NCBI GenBank assembly: GCA_947579665.1
Contig: CANPUZ010000057.1
Span: 372,001 to 436,000 of the forward strand
Direction of reading: 5' to 3'
Length of the DNA: 64,000 nucleotides
Source: Sympetrum striolatum
Taxonomy: Eukaryota; Arthropoda; Insecta; Odonata; Libellulidae
Below, in pieces: positions 11,159-21,855 of the stretch. Position numbers and translations under genes: made by a program. How positions within the stretch are numbered: the first letter of the stretch is position 1; every line of letters begins with the position of its first letter. The notes under the pieces are model-generated. The model saw only the letters and a list, made by a program, of their open reading frames with translations. It was not told where the DNA came from and did no database searches.

Positions 11159-11770
11159 CAGTAGAGGATCGTTTTGTCCGAACTTTTCGGGACGGAGGCT
11201 GGTTCGCATAAAGAATATGTTCGGATAATAGGTATTTTAACCTGAATTAGATAAAGGAACTGAAAAAAGGCTTTGACGGGTTACAGTACAAAATAAGTGA
11301 CAATAATGTACATAAATATTATTGAAAACTTTTATTTAAAGAAAACTATACATGACTGACACCGCAAGGTTTTTCTTTTTGAAATGAAAACATTTGAATC
11401 AGATTCTGCAGTAAATTGAGGAATTCAGTCCTTCTGTGATTTTATATCATGTATAGTTGTCCTGCTAATATTGTATTCCTGCTGAAGATTGGATAAAATG
11501 ACGCCACGATCTAGTTTATTCATTATGTCCACTTTTTGCTGTAACATCATCACCTGTCCTTTTCTCTTGACGTTCCCACCGCTTGAACTATTTCTCTACA
11601 CGTTTTCTTCTTATTTTTATCCATTTAGAAGGTTAATTAATACAAATACTTACTCGTGCACACCTTTAAAAGATCGGCGCAAAACACGCATAATGGTGGC
11701 GTTCAAAATTACTGTATATCTATCGTGAAATATTCGTTGTTTAGATGTTTGGTTAAACAATCCTCTACTG
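11159..11770 (-). mobile_element. Pogo/Tigger-like element inserted in the ND4 copy
   Basis: Both ends are CAGTAGAGGATYGTTT in inverted orientation, flanked by TA (11157-11158 and 11771-11772). On the minus strand, near 11540-11430, a broken frame reads LDRGVILSNLQQEYNISRTT and IHDIKSQKD, a Psq-type helix-turn-helix as in pogo/Tigger transposases. The DDE domain is absent, so this 612-bp element is an internally deleted, degenerate copy. It is younger than the mitochondrial insertion it splits. Confidence 0.8.
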
Positions 11771-12165
11771 TATAGTAGAGTCTCTTAAGCCTCAATAAGT
11801 CATCAACACAGCTAACACAATTCCCATATGAGCAACAGAAGAATAAGCAATCAATGATTTTAGATCAACTTGATATAAACAAATTAATCTAACAATAATT
11901 CCTCCTACTAAACAAACCCCTATTCATAAAAAATTAAATTTCACTCCCAAATAAGTAATAAATGAAAAAACTCGTAATAGGGAATAACACCCTAACTTCA
12001 ATAATAGCCAAAATCATATTCACGGAAAAAGAGGCCTCAACATGAGGTAATCATAAATGAAACATGAATATAGGCATCAAAAAAGCAAGAATTAAAGAAA
12101 AATATATATAAATTGTAAAAGAATAGTTCTGAATAAAAATAAAAAAGTTTAAAGTTTCATAAGAA
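11771..12165 (-). pseudogene. ND4: Nuclear copy of mitochondrial ND4, right part
   Basis: On the minus strand, with the invertebrate mitochondrial code and a few frameshifts, the sequence reads [68 protein letters not shown] and [12 protein letters not shown]. These are core membrane segments of ND4, the proton-pumping subunit of complex I. The frameshifts and the TGA-as-Trp codons mean it cannot be expressed from the nucleus. The reading continues at 11158. Confidence 0.85.
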
Positions 12166-12177
12166 AAATAAACATTA

Positions 12178-12440
12178 AAAAAATCTGATGAGGCCAACAC
12201 ATGACTTTCTCCGTATTTATTGAAAACAGAAGCCTATGCCGGTAATAAATAAATAACTCCAAAACTATAAGTGTTACAGGAAAATGTTTCATAAAAAAAT
12301 TGTAGTAAAGTACATTATCTATAACTTTGGTACATAATTGTATATACCTACATTGCATTCTGACAGAGATAAGTATGAAAAACTTCCATTTCTGGATAAA
12401 CAACAACTTCCGGTTAACCATTATTCAAGAATAACTCCTA
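12178..12440 (-). repeat. ACTTTCTCC-family repeat fragment
   Basis: The minus-strand copy begins at AATCTGATGAGGCCAACACA and shares CTTCCATTTCTGGATAAACA with 49153-49470. It directly abuts the ND4 copy. Confidence 0.65.
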
Positions 12441-12574
12441 AACAATCAGTGTTTGTCATTTAACATAATGAAGGTAAAATAACAGCAGGTTATGACAATA
12501 AAGCAAATACTTTACTGCAAGAAAGAAAAGCAATGAGTAAGCTATTCTTTTAAATATTGTGAAAATAGGGGAAG

Positions 12575-12690
12575 TTTCCTTAGCTTCTGACGAATTTCTG
12601 AAATCTGATTTGGCGGATGAAACGTGTACTCGCGAAATCGAGAAAGTGCAGCGTAAAGCGGTTCGTTTTGTCTTAAACTAAACCAAAAAT
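12575..12690 (+). pseudogene. Tiny LINE reverse transcriptase fragment
   Basis: The frame reads LASDEFLKSDLADETCTREI then EKVQRKAVRFVLN before a stop. (L/I)ExVQRxAxRF(V/I)xN is a hallmark of the Jockey/CR1 polymerase C-terminal region. Only about 35 residues survive. Confidence 0.45.
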
Positions 12691-12699
12691 GGAAGTTAA

Positions 12700-13927
12700 T
12701 TAAAACAAAATCCAGATCAAAAAAAGAAAGTATCAATGCTGTAATTTTAATTTTGCTAACAATTTGAATGTCTCTTGATCTTGAGGCTGAAGCCTATTGG
12801 AAAATCCAGCCCTGTTGAGTATATACATTGAGGGTAGGGAAAGTATTTTCAAGGACTGAAAGACAGTCTTCCCATGATACACCAGAGATACAGTAAAATC
12901 TCGTTACTATGCCACCTGTCGGGACCGAGCAAGAGAGGCGTAGTAAAGACGTTTGTAAAAATGGCTTTATTTTCTCAAGTTATGTACTTATCAGTCCAAA
13001 ACTCTCAAGAATCGTCGGCTGGCGCATCTTCTTTTGGCGGATCACATGCATCTTCATGAACCAGTGATAAAGTTGCACAATAAACAAATTTTGCCTTCGA
13101 CAGCCACCTTTATTGATAGGTTTGTATTTGATTATTGATTTGCATTGATTATTTGAATGTTTTATCTAATTTTTTTACGTTTTTTGGATATTTACCTTTT
13201 CCCATAGTGTATTCCTGCAGTTACCTCTTTTTTTGTTTTATTATTATTATTTTTTGTAATTCCGTCTGAATGTTATATCTTATGTTTTTTCTTATTGTTA
13301 CTTTATGGTTTACTATTGTAGTTTATCCTGTTTCTGATTTTATTATTAATTTGTAATTTAGTTATGGCACTATTGCTTTTGTGATCTCTATGTTAAACAC
13401 AGCTTTCTTTAAAATCTTTTAGCTTGTTCTATCAGTAGGTTTTCGCAGGTTCTTCTCTGTGGGTGTTTTCTTGCCGTGGATATTTTTTCCTGAGATATCA
13501 CTTTAGGTTTTCTTTTACTTCCGCTCCTTCTTAAGTTTTCCTCTCTGTTTCTATTCACCCACACACAAGTTTTCATGAATATAATACCATAGACGACAGG
13601 TTAGATGGAAGAAGAGACTTTTCAGTCTCAATCTCGCCTTTAATAAAGACCTTAATAATAATACTTTCAAGGAGATCCTTAAACTCTTGAAAATGACCAG
13701 CTTCCAACATCCTGTCGGCTTTGTCAACAGCTAAAATCCTATTTCAATGATTAAAAACAATAAATCACTAACATTACTAAATGCTGTGAATTACTAATAC
13801 TACAAAAATTAAAAATATTTATCCTAATATACACAATTTTTGATGATTTCATTGAATGCTCACATCAAACACGTCAATTCATTACCAGGTAATTCAAAAT
13901 TTGTCCAAAAGAAACTTTAGTTATACA
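12700..13927. other. Low-complexity T-rich stretch
   Basis: No gene. 13100-13560 is T-rich. CAGTAAAATCTCGTTACTAT at 12892 looks like a lone pogo-type terminal repeat without a partner. 13600-13660 resembles a retroposon tail ending in AATAATAATA. Confidence 0.4.
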
Positions 13928-13939
13928 AGAAGTGAAAAA

Positions 13940-14018
13940 TATTGACTGCTGGGACTCGAACCCAGGTCTCTCACTTTCCAGGCAGGTGTTATTACCAACG
14001 AAACTACCGAGCCACGAC
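13940..14018 (-). repeat. tRNA-like unit inside a 12-bp inverted repeat
   Basis: On the minus strand there is an A-box-like TGGCTCGGTAGTTTCGTTGG and a perfect T arm, CTGGG-TTCGAGT-CCCAG, which is also a good Pol III B box. The acceptor stem does not pair well, so it is not a working tRNA. It is most like a tRNA-derived SINE head. Unusually, it is bracketed by a perfect inverted repeat, AGAAGTGAAAAA (13928-13939) and TTTTTCACTTCT (14019-14030). Confidence 0.6.
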
Positions 14019-14047
14019 TTTTTCACTTCTGTAAATGGGGAGTTTAA

Positions 14048-15153
14048 CCCTTAAAGGACCAAGGGAGGGTTAAAAAATTTCCACCAATTTCCTTTTTCAA
14101 TATTTTAAGAACTTAATCGCATAATACAGCCTTAAAACTTCGTTACATTGTCAAATATAGGTTGTTAAAGATAACTATATGTTGATGCATTTTGTACGTT
14201 TTTTTAAGCAACGTAATGATAGCGGAAATATGCACAAAATGACCCTCCCTTGGTCCAACCTGCGATGTATTTTTGAACCAAATGGAATCATATATTTTGA
14301 CAAATAGTTTTTCATTAATTTTATTCATTTAATTTAATTTATTTTAATTATACCTTGTTGTTGATTTATAAGCATGACTAACAGTGACTTACAAACTTAT
14401 TTTCCGGATTAGAGCTTTAAAGCTGTCACCATTGAGAAGAAGCTTTATCATATCCAATTCTTTGACGAGTTTAAAAAAAATAAAAATTTCATTATTTTTA
14501 TCGCATTAGTACAATTTTTAGCAACAAAAATCATTGTAAGAAGTTTTGAAAAATCCGAGAATGCAATTGCTGAAGAGATATTATGTTTCTTTATTATTCT
14601 ATGAAAGAAATTATAAGAAGAGAAATGTGCTTTGCAGTGGTATTAATCTACGGAAGAGGAAGAGATTGGTGAAATGTATGGAGCGTTATGTTATATGGAT
14701 GCGAAACATGGACCTTGGGAAGAAAAGAGAAAGATAGGATGCTTTTGAAATGTGGGTGTGGAGGAAGATGGAGAGAATGAGATAGAATAAGGAATGCTGA
14801 AGTGCTAAGAAGAGTTAGGGAGGAAAGAACATTACTCCGCACAATACGGAAAAGAAAAGGAAGCTGGATTGAAGATGTTGTAAGAGGGATTCTAACTAGA
14901 GCCATTGAAGGAACGGTGGAAGGAGGAAAGAGAAGAAGAAAGCTAAAGTTAATAGATGAAGTGAAGAGAGGAGGATACAAGAAGACCAAGGAGGAGGACA
15001 GGTTTAAGTGGAGACGGTTGTGGTGTGTGGGACCTGCCGACAGGCAGAACACCAGAAGACGATGATTATTCTATGGAAGAAAACAAAACTGGACAATTTT
15101 TGACCCTCCCTTGGTCTACGGACTAATCAGAAAAAGGGTTGGGCCTTTAAGGG
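14048..15153. mobile_element. TTAA-type (piggyBac-like) non-autonomous element
   Basis: The left end CCCTTAAAGGACC follows TTAA (14044-14047). The right end GGGCCTTTAAGGG is its inverse and is followed by TTGG, a possible worn TTAA. A second subterminal repeat, GACCAAGGGAGGGT at 14057, recurs inverted at about 14241 and 15101. No transposase is visible. The interior includes a LINE fragment. Another TTAACCCTTCAAGGAC end occurs at 21224. Confidence 0.5.
14640..15065 (+). pseudogene. LINE reverse transcriptase C-terminal fragment
   Basis: The frame reads LYGCETWTLGRKEKDRM, shifts to AFEMWVWRKMERM, then to EVLRRVREERTLLRTIRKRK and GSWIEDVVRG, EGTVEGGKRRRK, LIDEVKRGGYKKTKEE. The LYGxETWTL, MWxWRRME, WIGHxxRGxxLLxxxIEG and RRRxxLIDDxK series is the C-terminal end of a non-LTR retrotransposon polymerase. 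Frameshifts show it is dead. It lies inside the TTAA-type element. Confidence 0.75.
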
Positions 15154-15353
15154 TTGGTGTTCAAGGTGATGGTGATCCTCATAGGTCCACCAGAGGTACT
15201 TACTGAGGCAAACGAAACACAAAAATCCCCTCCAGGAAATATTACAGATGATGGAAATAAAGTTTTTGCTTAGCACAGGAAAGCGTGAAACTTAACCCAA
15301 GATTATACAAGAATTGTTTAGAGGTTTCTTTCAACTTATGTTACAATAATACT

Positions 15354-15590
15354 CAACATGGATGTTTACAGTTCAAATCCTTGTACTTTTTAGGATAAGA
15401 CTACTTTTTTACTTGAGAAAAAACCCATCCTTCATCAGATCAGTGGGCATGTTAGGTTTTGTTAGCAGGATAGCCTCTGATACAAAAAATATTTATTTGC
15501 TTAAAGTTCTGTACACTTTGCTTCTCTGTCCTATACTTGAATAATCTTATATGTGGCCCAAACATCCTGATGAGTGCTGGATACCCTCAA
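15354..15590 (+). pseudogene. LINE reverse transcriptase fragment
   Basis: The frame reads SVGMLGFVSRIASDTKNIYL then LKVLYTLLLCPILE, a stop, and SYMWPKHP. The motif GFxxRxxxDF...LKxLYxxLVxPxLEYxSxVWxP is typical of non-LTR polymerases downstream of the catalytic palm. The in-frame stop replaces the expected Tyr region, so it is a decayed fragment. Confidence 0.5.
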
Positions 15591-15679
15591 CCATTTCCCT
15601 CAAGTTCCATTTGATAATCTTGGTTATGATTTGGAAATATGTCTACGCTCATCTGTGAATTTTTGGTTTATTCTTATGG

Positions 15680-16222
15680 CAATGTATTGAATCTACAAAC
15701 TTACAAGAAGAACTGCTTCAAGTTGTTGATCCCGTTTTGCAACGGAATGCTTACTTTGCCCATCCCGAAAATTTAATTTTGGCTATGGTAACTGATGAAA
15801 GAAACCATATCCGAGAGCTGGGCGTAAGGCTTATCATGGAGGCAAAGCAAGCAATATCTGAAAGTGACTCGATGAGAAACTTTAAACCACCAAACCTAAA
15901 CTTTGAAGCTAAAGACTATATCGAAATTATCAAATGGAACACCAGTACACTGACTCCTCCTCCTCACTTAAGAACATTGACTAATGAAGAGATAAAACAG
16001 TATGTGGGCAATGACTTCAAGCCAGTTATGAGAGTAGATGCTTTCCCATGCCATACACAGGCAGTTGAAAGATACGTTAAGCCAGTGACCGAAGCTTCAA
16101 GTAAAGTATGTCGACACAGTTCCAGAAACGGCTATATTACAACCACATTACCATCACACTCAGAGATTCCAACGTTTTCACACAAATCCGAATTTCGTTG
16201 TTTATCGATAGATAAAGACTAG
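15680..16222 (+). pseudogene. Uncharacterised protein, C-terminal part
   Basis: The frame is open from before 15680 to the stop at 16220 (about 180 residues). It includes LQEELLQVVDPVLQRNAYFA, HPENLILAMVTDERNHIREL, NFEAKDYIEIIKWN and FPCHTQAVERYVKPVTEASS. I recall similar sequences, with the HTQAVERxVKxVTEAS block, as a repetitive arthropod family of unknown function, but cannot verify this. No start codon or upstream exon is evident, so it may be the last exon of a spliced gene or a transposon-borne frame. The sequence after it (to 17010) ends in ACCACCCTACTG, resembling a transposon end, which favours the mobile reading. Confidence 0.45.
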
Positions 16223-17010
16223 AAAGGAAACATAAAGAGAGAGAAAGCGAAATAAATCTGTACATTTTGTAAATAACACGCTCTACATTGGATGGTTGGT
16301 TGGGTAGGGTGTGGGTGGAACTCAAGAAGTGCAGCCACGTCCCCGTGGTGAGTTCTGGGTCGTTTTCTAAACAAAATGAGCGAAGATCTGCACCAACAAT
16401 TGAATATTGAAACAAAAAATTAGCAAATATTTACCATTAGAAAATTTATAAATTATCTGAAAGGAAACCGCCTCTCTGTCCAGGTACGCTACTCTGCTGT
16501 TTCTGACGAAGCTGAGCGACCGAATTCTACTTGAATATCAAAGTTTATATTATATGCTTGGATTTAAATATATTATTGTTATTATTTATTATCCAATTAT
16601 CATTGTAATTGAGTTAAACTATAGCATCTCTAAAGGTCGTATGATTAAAATGTACTAAACTGTCAAACTTTGAAATTTTGCAAAAAACTACTAATTTTAC
16701 TCATTTTGTACTATGTTGCGCGACCGGAAGATATGAAACAAATGTACAATAAGTGCATATAAATTGATTTCACATACATTTAGTAGTTAATTCATGGTAT
16801 AGGAACGCAATTAAAACCATGTTTAAAAAATTATGAAAAATTAAGGTTTTTCACAATTTTTTGCTAACTTCGATGACATTGCGCGAACGGAAGAAAAATT
16901 TATAAAAAAATAACAAATAGTGCTTTTTTCATGTCTTTACCAATCGCAACTTTTCCGCACTATAGCGATCTGAAATTAAAAAAAAAAGTATTTTTCGAAC
17001 CACCCTACTG
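16223..17010. other. AT-rich 3' region ending in a possible transposon terminus
   Basis: Two related lines, ATGTTGCGCGACCGGAAG and ACATTGCGCGAACGGAAG, occur about 160 bp apart (16713 and 16877). The stretch ends TTCGAACCACCCTACTG at 17010. A left partner end was not found. Confidence 0.35.
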
Positions 17011-17020
17011 TTGATGTCAG

Positions 17021-17109
17021 TACCTGTACCAAAGACCATCACAGGAAGACAGTATACTTTGCCAGAGGACATAAATGCAGCAGTGGAAAAGGCCTGGAGT
17101 AGGATAAAG
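17021..17109 (+). CDS. Candidate internal exon, unrecognised protein
   Basis: The acceptor is TTGATGTCAG (weak polypyrimidine tract) and the donor is AAG|GTATGT. Only one of the three frames is open, and it reads PVPKTITGRQYTLPEDINAA then VEKAWSRIK, 29 residues plus two leading bases, which looks like real protein. I do not recognise the family. No adjoining exon could be placed. Confidence 0.35.
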
Positions 17110-18951
17110 GTATGTATTGAGCAAAATCTTTCCTATTTATTTACCATTTGCAATAATATCATAAATTCATAAAATTGCTAATACAGTGGTATTTTATACA
17201 CATTGAACCCTGGGTTGATATCAAAAGTAATTAGATGGACAGTTAAAAGAATGATATGTGTTCAGAGGAATCTCAATACTCACACTCAAAGAACCTTAAA
17301 GCCCTGAGATATAGGTGTCGTGACCTACCGTTTTACATGCATCGTTAAAATATATTATAGAGACACTATCAATCCTGGGAGCAACTTCAGGTTTGTATTT
17401 CCTGAAAGAGGATGGATAGTGAAAAAATTCATTCTCCTTCTTGGTGTCCCTTTTTTGTTATTAGAAGTTGCAAAGGTGGCATTTAACAACAAAAAACATA
17501 AGCAGAGTAGTAGTTTTCAGTAAATTCTTCAATAAATTAGTCCAAAATTAGCCCAAACCTCATACCAATTCAAAGTTGATAATGTTTACAATGTTAATAC
17601 AAATTTTAATGGCTTTAACAAGTTATATGTGAATTTTAAATGCTTTTGAAAATATCATTTTTGGTGGAAATTTGTCATAACTGCCATTTTTGATTATTTA
17701 TAACAAAAAAAGTTGACAAGTGAGAATCTTTGTGATAACAATTTTGAAAACTAGAGTTACATGTTCATCACATCTTAAATTTCTAATAGCTTTGCTGCCT
17801 AATTTAATTTTTTATTGGGGTACGAAAATGGTTGATTTGCATGTTTTGACTCATGGGCAGATTTTTACTTCGTGCCATGGTGCATAGAAAAACTCATATC
17901 TTAGAAAGTAGAAGCATTTGGGCTAAAAGACTTAGGATTTTTCTTAACTAAGGTTGGAAATAACTACAGGGAAAATTATGTGAAAATCTGAGATGGTGAA
18001 TGACCCACATAGTAATGCTAACTATCTGTTGTACCTGGTTTACGGAAAAAATTCTTTTCTCCCTCTAGAAAATGTTTGATTCCAGGAATTTTACTCAGTA
18101 GATAGAGGCATCCTTGCGCATTAAAATGATATACGTTTTTTGTTGTGAAAAAACGAAAAATGAGGCAATGGCAGTGTTTTATGTGCGACAACTACCGAAA
18201 TCCATGACCTCCTTATTGGATTTTTCAGTAGCTATAGCTTCCCGTCACCAGAAGCTCGCTAAAAGCCGAAATATCGGCATCAAAAGTAGTGAAAGAGATA
18301 ATTTTCGCAGATTTATATCTAAATAATAAAGGCAGTGACATAAAAGTGTTTTATCATTATATAATGTGCAATCTTTACTCTGTCTATAAAAGCAATAATT
18401 ATAATTCTAGTGTCACACATAAAGGAGATATGAATTCCGTAAACGGTACAACGGATATTTACAATAGTAACTAAGGAAGCTTTACCTGATTTTATCCACT
18501 TCAGAGTAATGGGCATATACACCCTGTATCTGTATCCAAAGGCGTAGCCACAACTATCTAAAGCGACGCGGCATTATCTCTTCCTTTTGAGGAGCCTCCA
18601 ACAAGAACAGCTGTCTGGAAAAGCGAATTTAAACTTTAAAGATGAATCAAGTTCTTCCTAAAATTATAATTCAGATTCAACTATGAAAATACAGTCATAG
18701 AATGCTAAACAGCTGCCTTTGAGTTTTAATGTGGCGAAAATTAATAAAATATAGCCATAATGAAAGCATTCATTTTTTATAGAACCCTTCAAAATTATTA
18801 TGAGATAGGAAAATATTTCAATAAACCAAGAGGGTTCGTTAAAAATCCATTTTGCTAGCTTTTATTGGGTCTCTTAGCAAGCCCAAATGGCTAATTCTTG
18901 CTGAGAATTTGATGTAATTAGAAACAGTGAAAACAAAAACTTATTGCTAAC
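17110..18951. other. AT-rich stretch, nothing recognised
   Basis: No gene, RNA or clear element ends are seen. Scattered short frames have no family resemblance. Confidence 0.45.
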
Positions 18952-19298
18952 TTTGATATATGTGTACTTGGCAACTGCTATAAGCTGTTTATAGACTAGA
19001 ATCGCTAACTCTCTGGTCGGTGTTAGAACAAGAGCCCACAATTTATTGGTGTTTTGGGGATTTATTTTCTCCTCTACCACAGAGAATGGAATATTTGTCA
19101 ACCACTCTCTCACAAGTTAACTCATCCTCTCTCTGTTCACTAATCTCCGCTAAATCACAATCCATTCCCTCATCATCATCCTCAGAGTTGATTTCTCCAT
19201 CACTAATTACTAGTTACTATCCTCTGAGTTGCATTCTGCGTCCTCCAAGTTGCTTTCTTCCTCTGCATCTTCCTCACAGCTAAGATCACTTTCCTCGG
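18952..19298 (-). pseudogene. DDX24/MAK5-like DEAD-box helicase exon, disrupted
   Basis: The minus-strand exon has an acceptor TTTATTTCTAG at 19299 and a weak donor GTTAGC at 18951. It encodes an acidic stretch (EESDLSCEEDAEEESNLED, then INSEDDDEGMD) followed by KLWALVLTPTRELAILVYKQ and LIAVAKYTYIK. LVLTPTRELA is helicase motif Ia. An acidic insert just upstream of motif Ia fits DDX24, a nucleolar RNA helicase in ribosome production. At least one in-frame stop pair and two frameshifts separate the parts, so this is a decayed copy. Motif I, DEAD and the C-terminal helicase domain are not nearby. Confidence 0.6.
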
Positions 19299-19299
19299 C

Positions 19300-20212
19300 T
19301 AGAAATAAAGATTTGCTAGTGAATCATAAATATAAATGGCTTCAAATGTAATAAGACATGAATACCAAGTTTCTGTTGTCTTAGTTAAGAAAGTAGATTG
19401 TAAATGTGAAAGGAATAGTTCATAATAAATATAAGATATTACCGTGAGTTTTTTTTAATGAGTTCGCCCATTTATTTAGGTGCGCATTCTGTAACATACT
19501 TTTTTCGAAAGCATGGCCGAAAGGGCCGAAAAAAGTAAACAAAGCTTATGCAGGCTGTTCAAGTGACCTTTTTCAATCAATGAACATATACTCTGATCGA
19601 TCTATGAGTGGAAATGTGATATACGAAGCCCTAAACTTCGTATACAATTTAGAAGTAAGAATTACCTCTTGCTGGTTTGTAGTTAGTACTTAGTGATATT
19701 ATTAATACGTGATATTGTTCTAAAAGACCGCTCACACAATAACTTGTACAAACTATGCATCGAGTAAACAGACATTGAGAGCGAATGAAGATTCAACCAC
19801 TTTTTCTTATGTATTTAGATGGCCAAAATGTGTAAGTACGCTTTTGCACGTACATTGGCTTGCCATACATATCTTCTAGTCCTAGACTCCCTCTTCGTTG
19901 GGATGGTCCCGGTCTAATTTTCCCGATTTGATTGAAAACTCAGATTAATTAAAAGTGTGAGGTACCGGAATCCAGAAACGTATGGATAAGACAAAGGATA
20001 TGACTTAACTGCGCTCATATTGGAGGAATCTAACAAACTCGTAAAATGTGATGAAACACATAAGTTTTTAAGCGACTCACCAGTTATATTTCGTTTTAAC
20101 TCCCTTAAAAATTTAACATGTACTGGTTTTTCTCCAGCGAAGTATTGTAACCCTGTATATACATGCACGGTGATTACTACACATGATTACGAATAACGTT
20201 GTATGATTAATA
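19300..20212. other. AT-rich stretch, nothing recognised
   Basis: No supported feature. Confidence 0.4.
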
Positions 20213-20728
20213 TTTCCGAGACGATGGTCTCCCTTCTCATAGATCTCCAACTTCATGCCGAATTTCAAGTTTCCATGCCATCGGGAAAGGGTCCAAAAAA
20301 AAAAATCATTAAAATCGCCTCAATACATTTTAAGTGTGAGATTTTTGTCCTGACCTAGCATCGAACCGTGGATATTCTTTGAAGCTGTCTTTTAGAATTT
20401 CATAAGATATATACGGCTTCTAGCAATATCTCGAATACCACCTCTCTGCTTTTTCGGAAGAGCTAAAAAAAAATTTCAAAAATCTCTACCATGTATTTTA
20501 TCTTCGTGAAGAAAATCAGGACTAAGGGGCCTTCAAGAATCGAACCCATGACACTGAGGTTCAAAGTTGGTGGTGTTTTTTTTCTGGTTTTTACACTTAA
20601 TGGACACTACATCGTAAAAATTTCAAGTCGGTGGCACTTGTGGAACATGGTTAGAATTTTGATCCCCATTGAGTGAGTGAGTGTATATATATCTAGGTAT
20701 ATATGGAGAAGCGTCTATATATAATAGA
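20213..20728 (-). mobile_element. Helitron-like repeat, truncated copy
   Basis: Its TC end is intact at 20728 and the other end is truncated. T-loop-like motifs are at about 20359 and 20539. It lies head-to-head with the next copy, separated by exactly TA (20729-20730). Confidence 0.75.
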
Positions 20729-20730
20729 TA

Positions 20731-21223
20731 TCTATTATACATAGAGGCTTCTCCGGATTCATTCATGTACCTATATAGATAGATAGGATACTAATTCACA
20801 GGCTAAACCACAAGCGTCATTGACTTGAAATTTTTTCGACCTATCGGCTATGACGTGACCAGTAATTATTAAGTGACCGTAATCGCCAGAAATTTGCGAT
20901 TTTGAACCTCAGTGTCATAGGTTTGATTCGAGAGGGCCCCAAAGTCCCGATTTTTTCCGTTTAAATGCATTGCATTTATTTTTTGGAATTAAAAAAAAAT
21001 ACTTCCCAGATAGGTAGAGAATTAAAACTCAAGGAGCCAATAGACATGGTCAGGATCTATTCATAAAATTAATTATTTTTACAGAAAATAATCTAGGTTC
21101 GATGCTAGGACGATGCAAAAATCGGCCGTTTAAAATACATTGAGGTAGTTTCATTATTTTCATTATTTTTTTCATGCACTTATCGAAATGATAGGAAGTT
21201 CTTGCTTATATGGAAGATGTATA
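20731..21223 (+). mobile_element. Helitron-like repeat, truncated copy
   Basis: Starts TCTATTATACATAGAGGC after A20730. Motifs occur at about 20929 and 21096. It breaks off at 21223, where TTAACCCTTCAAGG begins. Confidence 0.75.
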
Positions 21224-21855
21224 TTAACCCTTCAAGGACTGACATTTCAATATGGGAACGGACTGCAGCTGGGTTCTCTAGGTAGCTAAACAATATCTTG
21301 AGTGTCATAATATGGTCAGTAAATGTTATTTTGTGGGCTAAGAGGGTCCTTAGTTTCATTTGATTTTTGGCGCAGTTAAGTCAAGGGAAATATTTCTTGT
21401 GATTTTTAGAAAAACAGGGAATTTTTGAGATGGATCCTTCTGGCAACAAATTTTTATAAGTTTTACTGTTTTTAATTTAAAGTAGTCTTTTGCTTGTATA
21501 ACTTTAGTATGATGTTCTAATCATCGAAAGAAATTAAATAGAGCAGAATTTGAGGTTATTTGTTGTTGTTATAACTTTGTTTATTGATGCATTCCCATAT
21601 GGGCATGTAAGGCCTTCCCACTACTACGTGACTTCCTCGCCGATGGCTGTCAAGGAAAGCTGTATATTGTATACGAGTAAAATGCAGCTGGCTGCAACAA
21701 CAAATGATTCCAAATTAGGTACGAAGTGTCTTCCTCACACAGAAAAAGAATGCCTAAGATTAGACCTCAGTTCTAGCAAAAAAATTCTATCCTTTTTCTT
21801 CACTTATTACACTTTTGGTATGTTGCAGATAAAATATTGTTAAATTTAGAAGACA
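21224..21855. mobile_element. TTAACCCTT-ended insertion, right end not found
   Basis: TTAACCCTTCAAGGACTGAC at 21224 matches the left end of the element at 14048. It interrupts the Helitron-like copy. No inverted partner is seen before the next copy starts at 21856, so it is probably truncated. One frame (21550-21843) is open but unrecognised. Confidence 0.35.

Noticed and set aside
11489..11728. Plus-strand open frame of 79 codons
   Set aside because: It is the antisense shadow of a pogo-type helix-turn-helix remnant on the minus strand.
12892..12960. Second pogo-type element starting CAGTAAAATCTCG
   Set aside because: No inverted partner was found within the following kilobase, so an element cannot be delimited.
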